Shown here piece by piece: positions 1-11,281 of a stretch of DNA of 64,000 nucleotides. The DNA is taken from assembly GCA_951230915.1 (NCBI GenBank), contig OX579639.1:7316001-7380000 (forward strand), read 5' to 3'. The stretch comes from Antitrichia curtipendula (Eukaryota; Streptophyta; Bryopsida; Hypnales; Leucodontaceae). Numbering within the stretch: the first letter of the stretch is position 1; each line of letters starts with the position of its first letter. A model generated the notes under the pieces. The model was not told the origin of the DNA. It did not search any database and was given only the letters and a program-made list of their open reading frames with translations. The position numbers were made by a program, and so were the translations under genes.

Positions 1-1279
1 AAGTACAAATTGTGTACAAAGTAACCATTGCGTTTCAACTTCAAAATTCATAACTAATTCCATGAAGCTCCAAGAAGTGTGGAATGACTAAGTTAGATGC
101 CAATTTGTTTTTCAAAGGAAGTCTACGGTAAGTTGTAAACTCATGTGAAATAAAAAATCATCCAAATGATAAAATTTCTTGCTTTGAAAAAAATGTTCTC
201 ACTAGAATGTGCCCACATCAAAACACTCAACCATATGGATATCATATGAATACAATATGAAGAAATAATATTTGTCTTATAGTTTTAATCCCTAAGCGCT
301 CAATCATCCCTTGAATGAATAATGGTTGTTAAAAAAGTACAATTCATCTAATTTACCCTAGAAGGATGGGCCTATGGCTACTTTTTCAAACCTTGAAGTT
401 CCTCTTTTTGTATACTTTTGTTTTGTTCCTATATATAAAAAAAAATTAAATTGATTATTTTTTAGAGATGTAATTACATGACTTTAACAAGTTGTAAATT
501 TTTCAGATTTTTTTGTGAAATTTTGAAATTATTATGAATTTTAGAATAGAAAGTGAAAAAAAACTTGTATCAAATACAAAATATACTTTAGAAAATATAA
601 TTTTTTTGTAGGTGTATATTACAAAGTAGAACACCATGGTGTAAATGTTTTCATCATGTTATTTTAAAATTAGAAAATCAGCATTTCATAATAATAAGTT
701 CAAAGTTCAAATTGCAACAAAATATTCAAGCTTAAGGATTTTTCAAAATTTTCAAATGAACTAGAAATTAAAGTTGAAAGGCTTTATTTCACTAATTGAT
801 CTCAAATTAGAAAAAGATCACCTTTGGAGCTTAAATTCATATTCAAAACACAGAGCACAAATTGTCAAGTGATTTCACTATTACATCTATGAAATCAAGC
901 AATTCCACCATTTTTTCTTATTTAGGTTTCTAAGAAGTAATTTGACCCCTTGCATGCATGAGGTGCTCCATGAAGTGTTCTTTGAACCTTGTGTCAATGT
1001 CAACAATCCCTAAAGCAAATAATGGTTGAAATCATGATTTCCATTCATTCAAAGGACATTTTGTATTCTTCCAAACCTTAGTTCTAAGATTTATATTCAT
1101 AACAATAACTTTGAAAAAATTCATGTAATATCCATACCTTTAGTTACAGGTTGTTTGTTTTGTTTTGTTTGTTACGTTGAAATCTCCGGGATCATACATG
1201 CCACCATCACATTCTTGGTACCATCAAAAAGCTCTATGCAAGGAGGGGTGTACATGCTTTGCTTTGTAATGTTTTGACC
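1..1279. repeat. Degenerate noncoding repeat DNA (R3 copy 1 near 350-800)
   Basis: No ORF or splice-ready exon is visible. The part from about 350 to 800 shares order and wording with 26300-26780. Both have an 'accctagaaggat / catccttctagggta'-like head, the phrase 'ggcctat', then a run about 'attattatgaatt' and 'atcaaatacaaaat'. It is therefore one copy of an old dispersed repeat (called R3 here). The rest (800-1279) is AT-rich and unrecognised. Confidence 0.5.
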
Positions 1280-1551
1280 TAAGGTAGGAGGCTTTGAAAG
1301 CAAACATCTCATGGCTGGTCTGCCTTTTTCATGTGGTTTCTTGGATGGAACTATTTTAGTTCATTTTTTAGACTAAGAAAAATAGATTTTGATTGTAACA
1401 CAAGTTGCTTCATATTTTTGAAGCATTTTTGAATTACTTATGAATTTTCAAACGTGATGAGTCGTAGGTCCCTATTTATGACCCTGGGTCATCCATAAAC
1501 CGTTCACATGCAGTTTCTAGAGAGAAATGGGGAAAACAAAGAGAATGATTG

Positions 1552-2206
1552 TGTAGTATATCTAGTTTTTCTTTACTTTAACAAATTGTCTTTTGCAGTG
1601 GGAAAACAACTTAGATCACAGCTAGTTCCTCTAATGGTGAGTGAACATGAAAATAATTTGTTTAGGGATCCAAAATGATGTGAGTAGCTCAAGATCTGAA
1701 AGGTGACAATTTATTTAGGTGACTCTAGGAGACTAATAGTCGTCACTGTAGATATAAGGAGAATTTTTCCTTTCTTTCTCTCTCTTCCTTTTGGGCCCTC
1801 TTTGGATTTGGTGTGTGTATGTGTTTGTAGTTTAGGATTTTATGTGTACTTGTTTGAGAATATTTTTTCTGAGTAATAATAAGCTTTAAGCGTATACTTT
1901 TAATTGTGTGTGTAAGTCCTAGAGATTGGACATCTTTGTGTGTGTATTATTAAAATCCTAGCAATTGGATAATGTAAGAAATTGTGAGTACCTAAAGATT
2001 GGATAAGTGAGTTCGTGGTTGTAGCTTGAAGTTGAAGTTGTATCCAAATTTGTATATGATTTGATTTAGCGAATGATTGGCTTTATAATTTGTGTTTTAT
2101 TCATTATCTTCCTATTCCATTACAAAATTCCCTGTGAACGAACTTTTGCCACTAAACTACAATAAAAATGACAATCCCATGCGGTGGGTTACTTTTTGGT
2201 TCGACA
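1552..2206 (+). repeat. 5' LTR (655 bp)
   Basis: Begins TGTAGTATATCTAG and ends TGGTTCGACA. It is collinear with 22328-22982 without indels and with about nine substitutions. A pyrimidine-rich stretch (cctttctttctctctcttcc) lies near 1770. Promoter and polyadenylation signals are expected here but I did not pin them. Confidence 0.95.
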
Positions 2207-2208
2207 TT

Positions 2209-2226
2209 TGGCGCCGTTGCCGAGTA
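2209..2226 (+). promoter_or_regulatory. Primer-binding site complementary to tRNA-Asp
   Basis: Two bases after the 5' LTR stands TGGCGCCGTTGCCGAG. It matches the complement of the plant tRNA-Asp(GTC) 3' end (TGGCGCCGTTGCCGGGG) at 15 of the first 16 positions. Athila elements are known for this primer. It marks where minus-strand cDNA synthesis starts. Confidence 0.85.
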
Positions 2227-2516
2227 AAGGTCTTGGCTAACGGTGGCTGAAATGTAGAATAGATTAGGAATGATTTATTAAAATTTTGACTATGAAACAC
2301 CTAGAGAACCAATTTGGAAAAATAGAATATGTATCTTTTTGGATAAATCCATTTTCAAAGAATGACATGTATTTTTCCTAAAATAGCATTCTTTCTTAAA
2401 CCTTAGTCAATATATTAATAAAATTTTCTTTACAAGAAATACTTACACTAGTTTTGGAACAATTAGACAAAAACAAAATCATAACTAGAATACATAGAGT
2501 ATGTTTATGAGAAAAG

Positions 2517-2840
2517 ATGGGATTGTGTGAAGAAATAAGTCAAGAGATTATAGAACAAATGTTAGCGGAAATTTTTCCAAAAGTGGAAAAATTAGAAAAG
2601 ACTAAACTTACAATTCGTTACAATTGTCTATTTTTACAAGCCTTAAATCCAACACCAAACTTCAGTACAATTCCGGAAATTAACCAAAACTTTAATAGTT
2701 TAAATTCCAAAAGGAATAGGATTCATACCACCACAAACATTCAAACACCTAAACAAAGAATTTGTTGCCATTTTTGTGGTGAAATAGGACATATTAAAAG
2801 AACCTGTTCTAAGAAACAGATTTACGATAGTACAAAATAA
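2517..2840 (+). CDS. Upstream retrotransposon ORF with one CCHC knuckle (fragment)
   Basis: A 107-codon ORF in the leader, ahead of gag. Its C-terminal third carries the zinc knuckle CCHFCGEIGHIKRTC (CX2CX4HX4C), so it binds nucleic acid in the manner of nucleocapsid. The N-terminal part is charged and unrecognised. Tat/Ogre elements are known to carry an extra ORF upstream of gag; this may be a remnant of one, or the tail of an older gag. The ORF stops at 2840 without a clear continuation. Confidence 0.5.
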   Translation: MGLCEEISQEIIEQMLAEIFPKVEKLEKTKLTIRYNCLFLQALNPTPNFSTIPEINQNFNSLNSKRNRIHTTTNIQTPKQRICCHFCGEIGHIKRTCSKKQIYDSTK

Positions 2841-3107
2841 AATCCTTCCCAATTTAGCAAACCTATTCCAAAGCAAATTTCTTATGACTAAGAATTCTTA
2901 GAAAGTACTAGAGGTCTTACTCAATTAAGAAATCCCAAAATAACCTTAGAAGAATTACTTAGAATAAGAACCATAGTCAATACTTTAATCTACTATTATC
3001 CAATTGAAAATAAAACCCGTGGAAATAGTTCAAATATACATTGAAATTTTAAAACAAATTCCAAATGAATCAAAATGGGTTATTTATTTCCATAGGAAGT
3101 TCCAGAG

Positions 3108-3509
3108 TTGTTAGAAGACTACTATTCTGGACCTTGCCTTTTTATGGCCCTTTATCGATTTTATAAAGGAGTCTATTTTGGACAAGGATTTCACTTAAGT
3201 GGTAATTATATAAAAGACAAAGAATTAAAAAATTCTATTGACCTATTACCGTTAGAATTAAAAAGAGTATTTTATAGCAAAATTGGGGATAATAGAAAAC
3301 CACACATTTGGGCAGTACTAAAAAAGGGAAAATTCCATTTAACTTTCCACTTGCACTATTTATTTGTCCAATACGGAAAATTAAAACATCTTGTGAAACC
3401 TAGAGTCCCAAGAGTTTATCCTGGTTGGACCGGCCATCAAATAGATAGAAAATTTTATATTTTTACATATGGACTAGTCGATCCATCAAGGACACCTTTA
3501 ATCCCATAA
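3108..3509 (+). CDS. Upstream retrotransposon ORF of unknown function
   Basis: An open stretch of about 133 codons; its first codon is not ATG, so this is only a reading frame. It has many aromatic residues (for example YYSGPCLFMALYRFYKGVYF) and a pI-raising set of Lys/Arg. I recognise no domain. It lies between the knuckle ORF and the gag leader, where Ogre-type elements keep ORF1. It may be part of a decayed ORF1. Confidence 0.35.
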   Translation: MLEDYYSGPCLFMALYRFYKGVYFGQGFHLSGNYIKDKELKNSIDLLPLELKRVFYSKIGDNRKPHIWAVLKKGKFHLTFHLHYLFVQYGKLKHLVKPRVPRVYPGWTGHQIDRKFYIFTYGLVDPSRTPLIP

Positions 3510-3789
3510 TTTATGTGTAGTGAAAAACAACATCCCTTGAGCCCTTCTTTCAGTCTAATTTGTCCTTAAAAACAATCCGATAGTAGATCAGAAAACAAAA
3601 TCCCATATCGATTAGTTAGGATTGGGTTCGCTATTATAAGAATATAGATCGTTGAAAGCTTATAACTTGGTAAGCAGTGGTAATCCATTACCCCAATTTC
3701 TTGAGATAACGGATCACCAGTGTTTGTCAAGTTTTGTTTTAAAAACTTAGAATTACCTTTTTTTTTAAATCTATCTATGGCCTCTCTGA

Positions 3790-4563
3790 ATGTCTGGCCA
3801 CACCTTTGACCGTTTAATAAGGGAAGCCACACGTAAATTACAAAAGGATGGAAGATTTCTTACAACCTATGTTAACCCTTGCTATTCACCACCGGAAAAC
3901 CAACCAAGTCCCAAAGATTCAACAGTAATAAAATCACCTTTAGGAAAATTTCAACGCCTTGTTCAAAACAACCCCCCAAATGATTCACCGTTTAAAATAG
4001 GAGAATCGGATATTGATGTAGAACTTAGTTCTACAATTATAGTAGAACTACAGGAATCCACAAACAAAAACAAAAAAGAATTGAAAAACCCTTTTGTGGA
4101 TACTGCTACGTCTTTTGAAATAGGAGAATCTTCCGTTACTACGGCAGAAGTGTCTAATAGCCCACAAAGGCCCTTAACACCAGTCGATTATTCTTTTTTG
4201 AAACCTAAAGCACTTGATTTTGAAACAAATGCCGTAATCTCAAAATGCTTGAGAGAAACATGGAATCAACAAAGTAGTAGTATTGTTGAGAGGTTAGAAA
4301 ATTATTTAACACCTATTAGAGAGCATAGCTTAGAAGTATCTTCTACAAGTTTGGTTAACCAAGATCAATTTGAAATACGTCCAAATTTAGAATTATCTAC
4401 TAGACAATTCTTAAATTTTGACTATGAGGAAAACATAAATCTTTATAGTTTTCAAGAAATACCCTTATTTCCAGATCAAAAGATAATTGATAGTAAACTA
4501 CTTGAAATACACACACCAAATTGTGAGGACAATTTGTGGATAGAAAATTACACCATGGCATAA
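3790..4563 (+). CDS. Gag N-terminal extension (retrotransposon)
   Basis: A 257-codon ORF beginning MSGHTFDRLIREATRKLQKD, hydrophilic, rich in Ser, Thr, Pro and Glu. It runs straight into the conserved gag core, whose frame overlaps its last bases (gag core readable from 4536). It looks like the long N-terminal region of a plant gypsy Gag, separated from the core by a frameshift. No enzymatic motif is seen. Confidence 0.5.
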   Translation: MSGHTFDRLIREATRKLQKDGRFLTTYVNPCYSPPENQPSPKDSTVIKSPLGKFQRLVQNNPPNDSPFKIGESDIDVELSSTIIVELQESTNKNKKELKNPFVDTATSFEIGESSVTTAEVSNSPQRPLTPVDYSFLKPKALDFETNAVISKCLRETWNQQSSSIVERLENYLTPIREHSLEVSSTSLVNQDQFEIRPNLELSTRQFLNFDYEENINLYSFQEIPLFPDQKIIDSKLLEIHTPNCEDNLWIENYTMA

Positions 4564-6313
4564 CCACGTCCATTAAATTAGTCAACTTACCACAATATAA
4601 TGGTCAAGCAGGCTCAGATCTTGACTGCCATTTAAATCGTTTTAGCATAGTTTGTGCGGCTAATATGATTCCTGAGGTTACTTACCTCACTACCTGTTCT
4701 ACCACTTTGGTAGGAATTGCACAAGAATGGTATCAAACTAATGGTCCATTTAGAACATGGGATGCATTAAGAGATGCCTTCCAAACCAGATTTAGACCAT
4801 TAGCCTTTAGAAAAAGTTTAAAAGAAAGACTAAGAACTATAAGAATGGCAATGGGAGAAAATATAAACAATTATTATGGTAGAATGGAGTACATTTTACA
4901 GCGGTGGACAGGTCATGGGATTCTAGACCTTTATTTAACTAGAATTTTTGTGGGAGGCTTATATCCCCAGAATTCAGGATTGCAATAAAAGAAAAGAATC
5001 ATGTTGATCTAGCTACTGCAGTACAATATGCTAAACAATACGAAGAAGCACAAATAGGGGAAGAACAAATGGGTACTATTGATCCTAGTTTGTATCCATC
5101 TAATATGATGTATTTACAAATGGGGATGCAAGTGCTTATTTATCAACATCCCCAAGTAAGAAATCATACTATCCAACCTAAGGTAGTAGTACCAAAGGTA
5201 CCTGAGGAAAAAGATACAAAAATAGAATTAATTAATAAATTAGTAGAAGAAATGGCTGATTTAAGGGTACAAATTACAAATGCACCCGTTAAAAGGGATA
5301 AGCCAAATAACTCTAGAACTAACGTTTGGTGTGCAAATTGCCAAGGGCATGGCCATTTGCCCTTCAAATGTTCGTCGCCGGATATAAATCAAAGGCCACG
5401 TTGTAATTTTTGTGGAGGAAGTCATCCAACTGATAAATGTTGGAATTTAGCATCTGTCAAACAAGACTTACAAGCTGTAAAACAAGTTTTGCAAATTGAT
5501 GTTGATAAGCCATAGGTGAATAAGTCAAATGATAGCAAAATACCTTTTACTAGATCTAATAATGGTCCACCTTATAAGGCTAATGATAATTGTCCCTGTT
5601 GGAGCGATAGCTATAATGGGCCACCAATATGGAATGGACCCTCATCTAATCCAAACACCCATCGCTATGGACCTCCTAAACGAGGAAAGCATTTGGTGTG
5701 TTATAGGTGTGGTGAATTAGGCCATTATGCCAATGAATGTTTCAATCCTAAGCAACAAGTAGGATACACACTGTGGTGTGGCAGATGCCGTCAAGAAGGT
5801 CATTTACCTAAAGATTGCATTGGCCCACCTAGAAAATTTCCACCATCTGAGAGAGATTACTCCAGAAATAAACAAGTTCAATTCCAAGAACTAGACAATT
5901 CTAGACCATCTAATCATGTTTCTCATACTATGATTGAGAAAAGACCTTATCTAGAAAATGTCTTCATAGCTATAAGAGCTGAAAAGCCTAGACAAGTTTT
6001 ACAAGAAACTCAAATTTCAAGTGACACTAGAAGTGAAAATGGAACCCCAAAGATTCTAACAACAAGGAATCCAATAGAAATAGAACCAATATTAGAACAA
6101 GAAAAAGTACAAATTGAAAACAAAATTATAGATCCAATACATCCCAACAAAGAAATGACTTGGAAAGAAAGACAAGAAAAATTGTCTAGTAAGAGATTAC
6201 TTAGTCAAACACTAGAACCATCAAAAATTATACAACCTATAATACCATCTTCCCCATTACCAAGTTTTTACCAAATACCTGCAAAAAGAGGGAATTCTAG
6301 ATCTAAAACTTAG
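4536..6313 (+). pseudogene. gag: Retrotransposon gag and nucleocapsid with four zinc knuckles (frameshifted)
   Basis: Structural capsid/nucleocapsid protein of the element. The capsid core includes 'LPQYNGQAGSDLDCHLNRF' and 'TWDALRDAFQTRFRPLAFRK', typical of the retrotransposon Gag family (Pfam Retrotrans_gag). The reading shifts frame near 4980, resumes to a stop at 5513-5515, and continues to 6313. The nucleocapsid part has four zinc-binding units in a row: WCANCQGHGHLPFKC (about 5326), CNFCGGSHPTDKC (about 5402), CYRCGELGHYANEC (about 5698) and WCGRCRQEGHLPKDC (about 5775). Most Gags have one or two, so four is unusual. A polar tail follows. It is disabled as a single protein. Confidence 0.85.
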
Positions 6314-6343
6314 GGTTTACCAAAACGCAAATCTCCACGAACC

Positions 6344-6921
6344 ATGAAATTAACGGAGGGAATGGAACCTTACAATGTTTTGGCTAACCTTGATCGAATT
6401 CAACCTTTAATAAGTATAAAACAGTTGTTAGCCATTTCACCCAAATGTAGAAGTGACCTAAGTACATCATTGGTAAGGAAAAGACCCAAAACTTTAGAAA
6501 TACATGAAATTTCTAGAGATCCTGGAGCTTCTACGGTAGATGTGATAATTGATGGATCTTTAATCCATGGAGTGCAAATTGATAGTGGGTCTACTGCTAA
6601 TCTCAAGAATTTTAAAATTATGGAAGAATTGGGATTAAGTACTATGACCTCCACTCCTATCATTTTATGGATGGCGGAGTCAAACCTTTGGGAATGCTAA
6701 ACCAAATTGTAACAACAATTGGTGGGATAGACTACAAAGTAGATTACATAGTCTTTAAACTTACGGAATCGATATGTTCCTATCCCATACTATTGGAAAG
6801 ACCGTGGTTGTATTCAGCCAAAGCCAAAGATGATTGGAGAAAAGGAACCTTAACCATTGGAAAAGGAAAGAACAAAATTGTTCTACCCCTTTATCCACCA
6901 TCATACCATGGCGAAACCTGA
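6344..6921 (+). pseudogene. Retropepsin-like aspartic protease region (frameshifted)
   Basis: Protease that would cut the Gag-Pol polyprotein. The active-site segment reads 'HGVQIDSGSTANL', with the Asp-Ser-Gly triad expected of a plant gypsy retropepsin. About 45 residues on, the frame breaks near 6670-6690. The second half, 'YPILLERPWLYSAKAK', matches the common 'LGRPWL' segment that follows the flap. The N-terminal 60 residues are a linker. Protease, RT and RNase H lie in the usual order. Confidence 0.75.
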
Positions 6922-7115
6922 AGTTTTTAGTATAAGTACAGAAAAGAATTTAGACCTTGAACGTGAAATTCAATCTGATGCTCAAGAAATGGAAGACATG
7001 CTAGCTTATAGTGAAACCACATCCTTTCAAAGGAAAACTTTTAAAAAATCCCTAAGAAAACCTGTACAAGATATGAATTTGGAAAGCCCCACAAATTATT
7101 AAAGTTTTTTAAAAA

Positions 7116-8035
7116 ATGACTAAAGTTGAATTCAAATACTGGAAAGGATTCTTTAAAAAGCACAAAAGTTCCTTTGCTTGGACTTATAGTGATTTGAAAG
7201 GTGTTCCACCAAACATTTGCGAACATAAAATAATCTTAGAACTAGATGCCAAACATGTTAGACAAAGGCAATATAGAATGACCCTAAATATTCACTTATG
7301 GTAAAAGAAGAAATCGACAAGCTTTTAGCTTGTGGATTTATTTTTGAAGTACCATATAGCAAATGGGTATCACCAATCGTTATAGTTCCTAAAAAGAACG
7401 GCAAAATCCGTATATGCCAGGATTATAGGAAATTAAATAGTGTGACTAAGAAAGATCATTTTTCCTTACCTTTTACAGACACACTATTGGATGGTGTAGC
7501 TGGATATGAATGTTATTATTTTATGGACGGGTTTTCAAGTTATAATCAAATTCAAATTGCAGAAATTTATAGACTATTAACTGCCTTTACAACCGATTGG
7601 GGCATTTTTGCTCACACTGAGATGCCATTTGGCCTGTGTAATGCACCCGCTACATTCCAACGGTTGATGATAGTTGCATTTCAGATGTATTTAAGGAAGT
7701 TTATAGAAATCTTTCTAGACGACTTTTGTGTTTATAGCACAAAAGAAAAACATGCGGAATGTCTAGAAAAATGCTTTGTCCAATGTGAAAAGTATGGAAT
7801 TTCTATAAATGCTGCAAAATCCCAATTTGCCGTACCTTTTGGTAGATTAGTTGACCATATCGTTTCTAGCCCAGGAATGGCCACTGACCCAGATAAAGTT
7901 GCAATAATAGTACAATTACCTCAACCTAATAGTGTCACAGAAGTTAGAGCCTTTTTAGGGCATGTTGGTTACTATGGGCATTATATTTATAAATATGCCA
8001 ACATAGTTGTTCTTTTGACATAACTAACTAAGAAG
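7116..8035 (+). pseudogene. pol: Reverse transcriptase region of pol (frameshifted, interrupted)
   Basis: Copies element RNA into cDNA. The connecting segment 'FAWTYSDLKGV' (about 7177) is followed by a frameshift at 7290-7300. The RT core then reads 'WVSPIVIVPKKNGKIRICQDYRKLN', 'FSSYNQI', 'MPFGLCNAPATFQRLM' and the catalytic 'FLDDF' box, where the two Asp are present. A stop (TAA) falls at 8022 just after the thumb-region motif 'VRAFLGHVGYYGHYI'. Thirteen bases later the pol reading is cut by the 2.6-kb nested insertion at 8041. Pol sense resumes at 10655. The family assignment is firm; the copy is dead. Confidence 0.92.
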
Positions 8036-10659
8036 ACAGATGTAGTATACTTTTTCGAGGACAAAACCAAGGCAATTCCGAAAAGGTTCGTTCGAGGGGG
8101 AAAGCTCAAATTAGCTTAGTGTTTTAATTAACTAAAGTCACTTTGTAGATAAATCTCACTTTCTTTAAGATTCAACCGTGTTATTTGTCTCAATGAGTTA
8201 TATTAGTAGGTGTTGGGATAAAGTGGCTCTTTCTCTACTTTCCTTACACTAGTCGTATGTCAATTAGCAATTTCTAGGTTTTATCCCACTATGTCCGTTA
8301 AACTATCTTCTCAAACAATGTCGAGATAAAAAATAAAAATCAATAGTCAAATTCAATTGTCACTTTTCGATAGTCGCAAAACAATGGCCACAACGTTAGT
8401 ATTAATTTTCAATTGTCAAATTTTCAATAGGCATTTTTCAATAATCAATGAATCGATAGTCACTTAACAATTGTCAATTTAACACATACGAAAATAACAT
8501 AACATTTAAATTTAAAATTATACAACCACATGGAAAATGCACACAAAAGAATGAACAACAACCTAAGGAGAATTAGAAATTGAAAATATACTTGCAATAA
8601 CCTGACTTAAATGGGAGTACAAAAACTACACACAAGGAATAACAAACTATTTCATAGTTTTTAATAATAACTTCTAACTCGAAATTCCAAAGTTCAAAGC
8701 TAAAGAAATCCAATGTAGGATACTACCACTACATCATTTATAATTTCTAAGTTGCCAAAATCCACATTTGGTTGAAATATGGATTCTACCGATAACAAAT
8801 CTCTTGGCCTTCACTCCAATTTCAACCACACGAGAAAATATTAAACACTAATACTTTAGCAGATTACAAAATCAATAGTCACATGATCAACATGAACTCA
8901 TTACAAAAAAAAATGAGCCCATGAAGAGGCCGTGAGTTCTGCACCCCCCAGGTGCAAGTAGAGAGAAATCCTCTTAGGAAATGAAATCGCTGACGTGATC
9001 GAATTTCGACCATGTCAGCGTTCTGTCAGATTTTATTATTATTTTAATATTTTATTATTTTATTATTATTTTTAAAATTATTTTTTTATTATTTTTATTT
9101 TTTTAATATTTATTATTATTTTTATTTATAAAAAAATATTTAAAAAAAAAAATTATTTTTTATTTTTTCTGTAATTGCACCACAGGGGTGCCGAAAATGA
9201 GCTGTTAGCAGCCTTTTCCAGGGCCCCAATTTTTTGTAATGTTTTCAATAAGCAATTTAGTAGCATAGCCACTCAATAATCAATAATCGATAATCGATGA
9301 ACAATGCCCATTTGCAATTGTCATTACTCTATGCTTCTTGTAGCAATTCGATAGTCAATGAATCAATGAGCAATGTTCAATAATCCCTTAAGTTTAAAAT
9401 CAAGTTCACAACAATAGTCTTTTGTATCCCGCTCAATTGCCATATCATCGATAATCACTTGTATTTATAAAATTATTCTTTATTTTATTATGAAACCTAA
9501 GTCTACCAGTCCCGAAAGACCGGTAAAATTCCTTCACTTCATCTTCACAAGTTGTAATTCAATATTTGTATCAACCTAATGTATATTAATTAATTTATTA
9601 ATCTCACAAACTCTCTGCGATAATGCTTCAAATTAATTTAATTTCCAATATTCATTCTTAATTGATTCCGTATTTAATTTGCCTTACAAATTCTCTCAGA
9701 GTTTGCTTCCTTAATAATTATTTATAAAATTAAACTCTCAAAATTAACATACAGTACTCCGCGGTTATTCTCTCCAATAAAAAATCAAATCTATATGCGT
9801 TTTAAATTGCTCACAAATAAACACTCGGCAATAAGAATCAATTATTATTAATCAATTGGCTAACCGGCTCTTTCTTTAACTCACAAAACACTATAATAAC
9901 TTAATTAAAAGTTCACACTCTTAAATTACTTCCACAACAAAATACAATTTAATTCTCCACTTAAAAATTATTTGTATTACTCAATTTTATCAACAAAAAC
10001 TACAAAGGATTACAATAAATGGACTCACAATATAATATCCTAAAAATGAACAATTAATTCTTTAAGCACATACAAATTCTCTTTACACTCTTAATCAATA
10101 ACCAACAATTATCTCCCCAATTCCCTCGGCAAAGATAATAAGAATCAATTTGTAAATTAATTCCTCTCAATTAACACTCAACAATAAGGCTTCAATTATA
10201 AAAAATTGCATTATCCTTCACAATGATTGATCAATTTCAATTACTCTTCAAATTTCACTTATATTTATAAAACTATCAATCACACTTAATAAATTAACAC
10301 ATGCACAATTGCCCTCACGGCAAAGATATTAAAAATCACTCAAGATTAATTAGCATAAGCTCAAGCTATGGACGCTCAAGAATAAATTCACACAATAACA
10401 CATGAATACAAAAAAAACGAGAGAGAGCCAAAATGAGGAAAAGGAAGAACACTTATACCAAAATCAAGATTTGAAAAGACATGAGAGACAACCTTCCAAC
10501 TCCAACTTCCTTAACCAACTCTAATTTCATTCATTCAAAATAAAATCAACAAACTTAATTCATTTCCATTCATTTTAAATTATCCCTTTAAAATTTAACC
10601 ACATTCACACAATAAATTAAAAAACCCAAAATAAAAGGGATAGAAGTTCTCACAACAGA
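8036..10659. mobile_element. Nested 2.6-kb solo LTR (8041-10654) inside pol, target duplication ACAGA
   Basis: The insertion begins TGTAGTATAC at 8041 and ends CTCACA at 10654. It has TG...CA ends and a 5-bp direct repeat ACAGA at 8036-8040 and 10655-10659. Removing it rejoins the pol reading from RT ('LTKKTD') to the RNase H region ('PIWTEACTKAFETLL'). It has no coding potential and no internal primer site or polypurine tract, so it reads as a solo LTR left by LTR-LTR recombination. Its first ten bases equal those of the host element's 3' LTR, suggesting a related OTA family with long LTRs. It carries loosely repeated units such as 'CTCGGCAA(agat)AATAAGAATCA' (9826, 10123, 10313) and many 'CAATTGTC/CAATAGTC' words. 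A MITE lies inside it. Confidence 0.8.
8899..9241. mobile_element. MITE-like element (343 bp) inside the solo LTR
   Basis: Ends are CATTACAAAAAAAAATGAGCCC and the inverted GGGCCCCAATTTTTTGTAATG. The terminal inverted repeat is about 20 bp and imperfect. The centre is a long run of ATT/TTA repeats between two GC-richer flanks that contain 'ctgacgtgatcgaa'. No ORF. The target duplication is not clear. The element is nested at level three: MITE in solo LTR in LTR retrotransposon. Confidence 0.65.
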
Positions 10660-11281
10660 AAATGCACCTATTTGGACAGAAGCATGTACAAAGGCCTTTG
10701 AAACCTTATTAAAAAACAAATTAACTACATCACCGGTCTTAATTCCAGCTAACTGGGATAAAGACTTTGAAGTCTATGTAGATGCCTCTAATGTTGCAAT
10801 AGGTAGTGTATTAAGTCAAAAGGATGAAAAAGGTCATGATACACCAATTTACTTTGCAAGTAGGTAATTAGCAGCTGCAAAAAAGAACTATACTGTCACA
10901 AAAAGAGAAGCCTTAGGAATGATATTTTCAGTCCAAAAGTTTAGACACTACTTGTTGGGTTATAAATTCAACTTCCATGTTGATCATGATGCTTTAAAGT
11001 ACATGATAAATAAACCACAATTAAGTGGAAGAATAGCAAGATGGGTCTTGCTACTTCAAGAGTTTAATTTCACAATTCAAGTTAGACCAAGCAAGAGTTA
11101 TGCAAATGCTGACCACTTTTCACGAATAAACCAAGAAGTAGGGAGTGAACCCATTAATGATAACTTCCCTGATGCAGATTTGTTTCAAGTAGATATGATT
11201 TCAATAGAATATGTTGACATTATTCACTACCTTTCAACGGGACAATTTTTCCTTGAATACACGGAAAAAAAAAAATGTTAG
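10655..11281 (+). pseudogene. pol: RNase H region of pol
   Basis: Degrades the RNA strand of the RNA/DNA hybrid. It resumes right after the solo LTR with 'APIWTEACTKAFETLLKNKL', then 'FEVYVDASNVAIGSVLSQ' (first catalytic Asp), 'TVTKREALGMIFSVQKFRHYLLG' (Glu) and 'FHVDHDALKYMI' (Asp), ending 'ADHFSRI' (last Asp-His). An in-frame TAG at 10867 stands where relatives usually have Gln. The frame shifts near 11270 in a run of ten A, before integrase. The domain is a plain gypsy RNase H; I see no second archaeal-type copy. Confidence 0.9.

Noticed and set aside
10655..11281. Second (archaeal-type) RNase H of Tat elements
   Set aside because: Only one RNase H sense is visible between RT and integrase; nothing extra could be supported.
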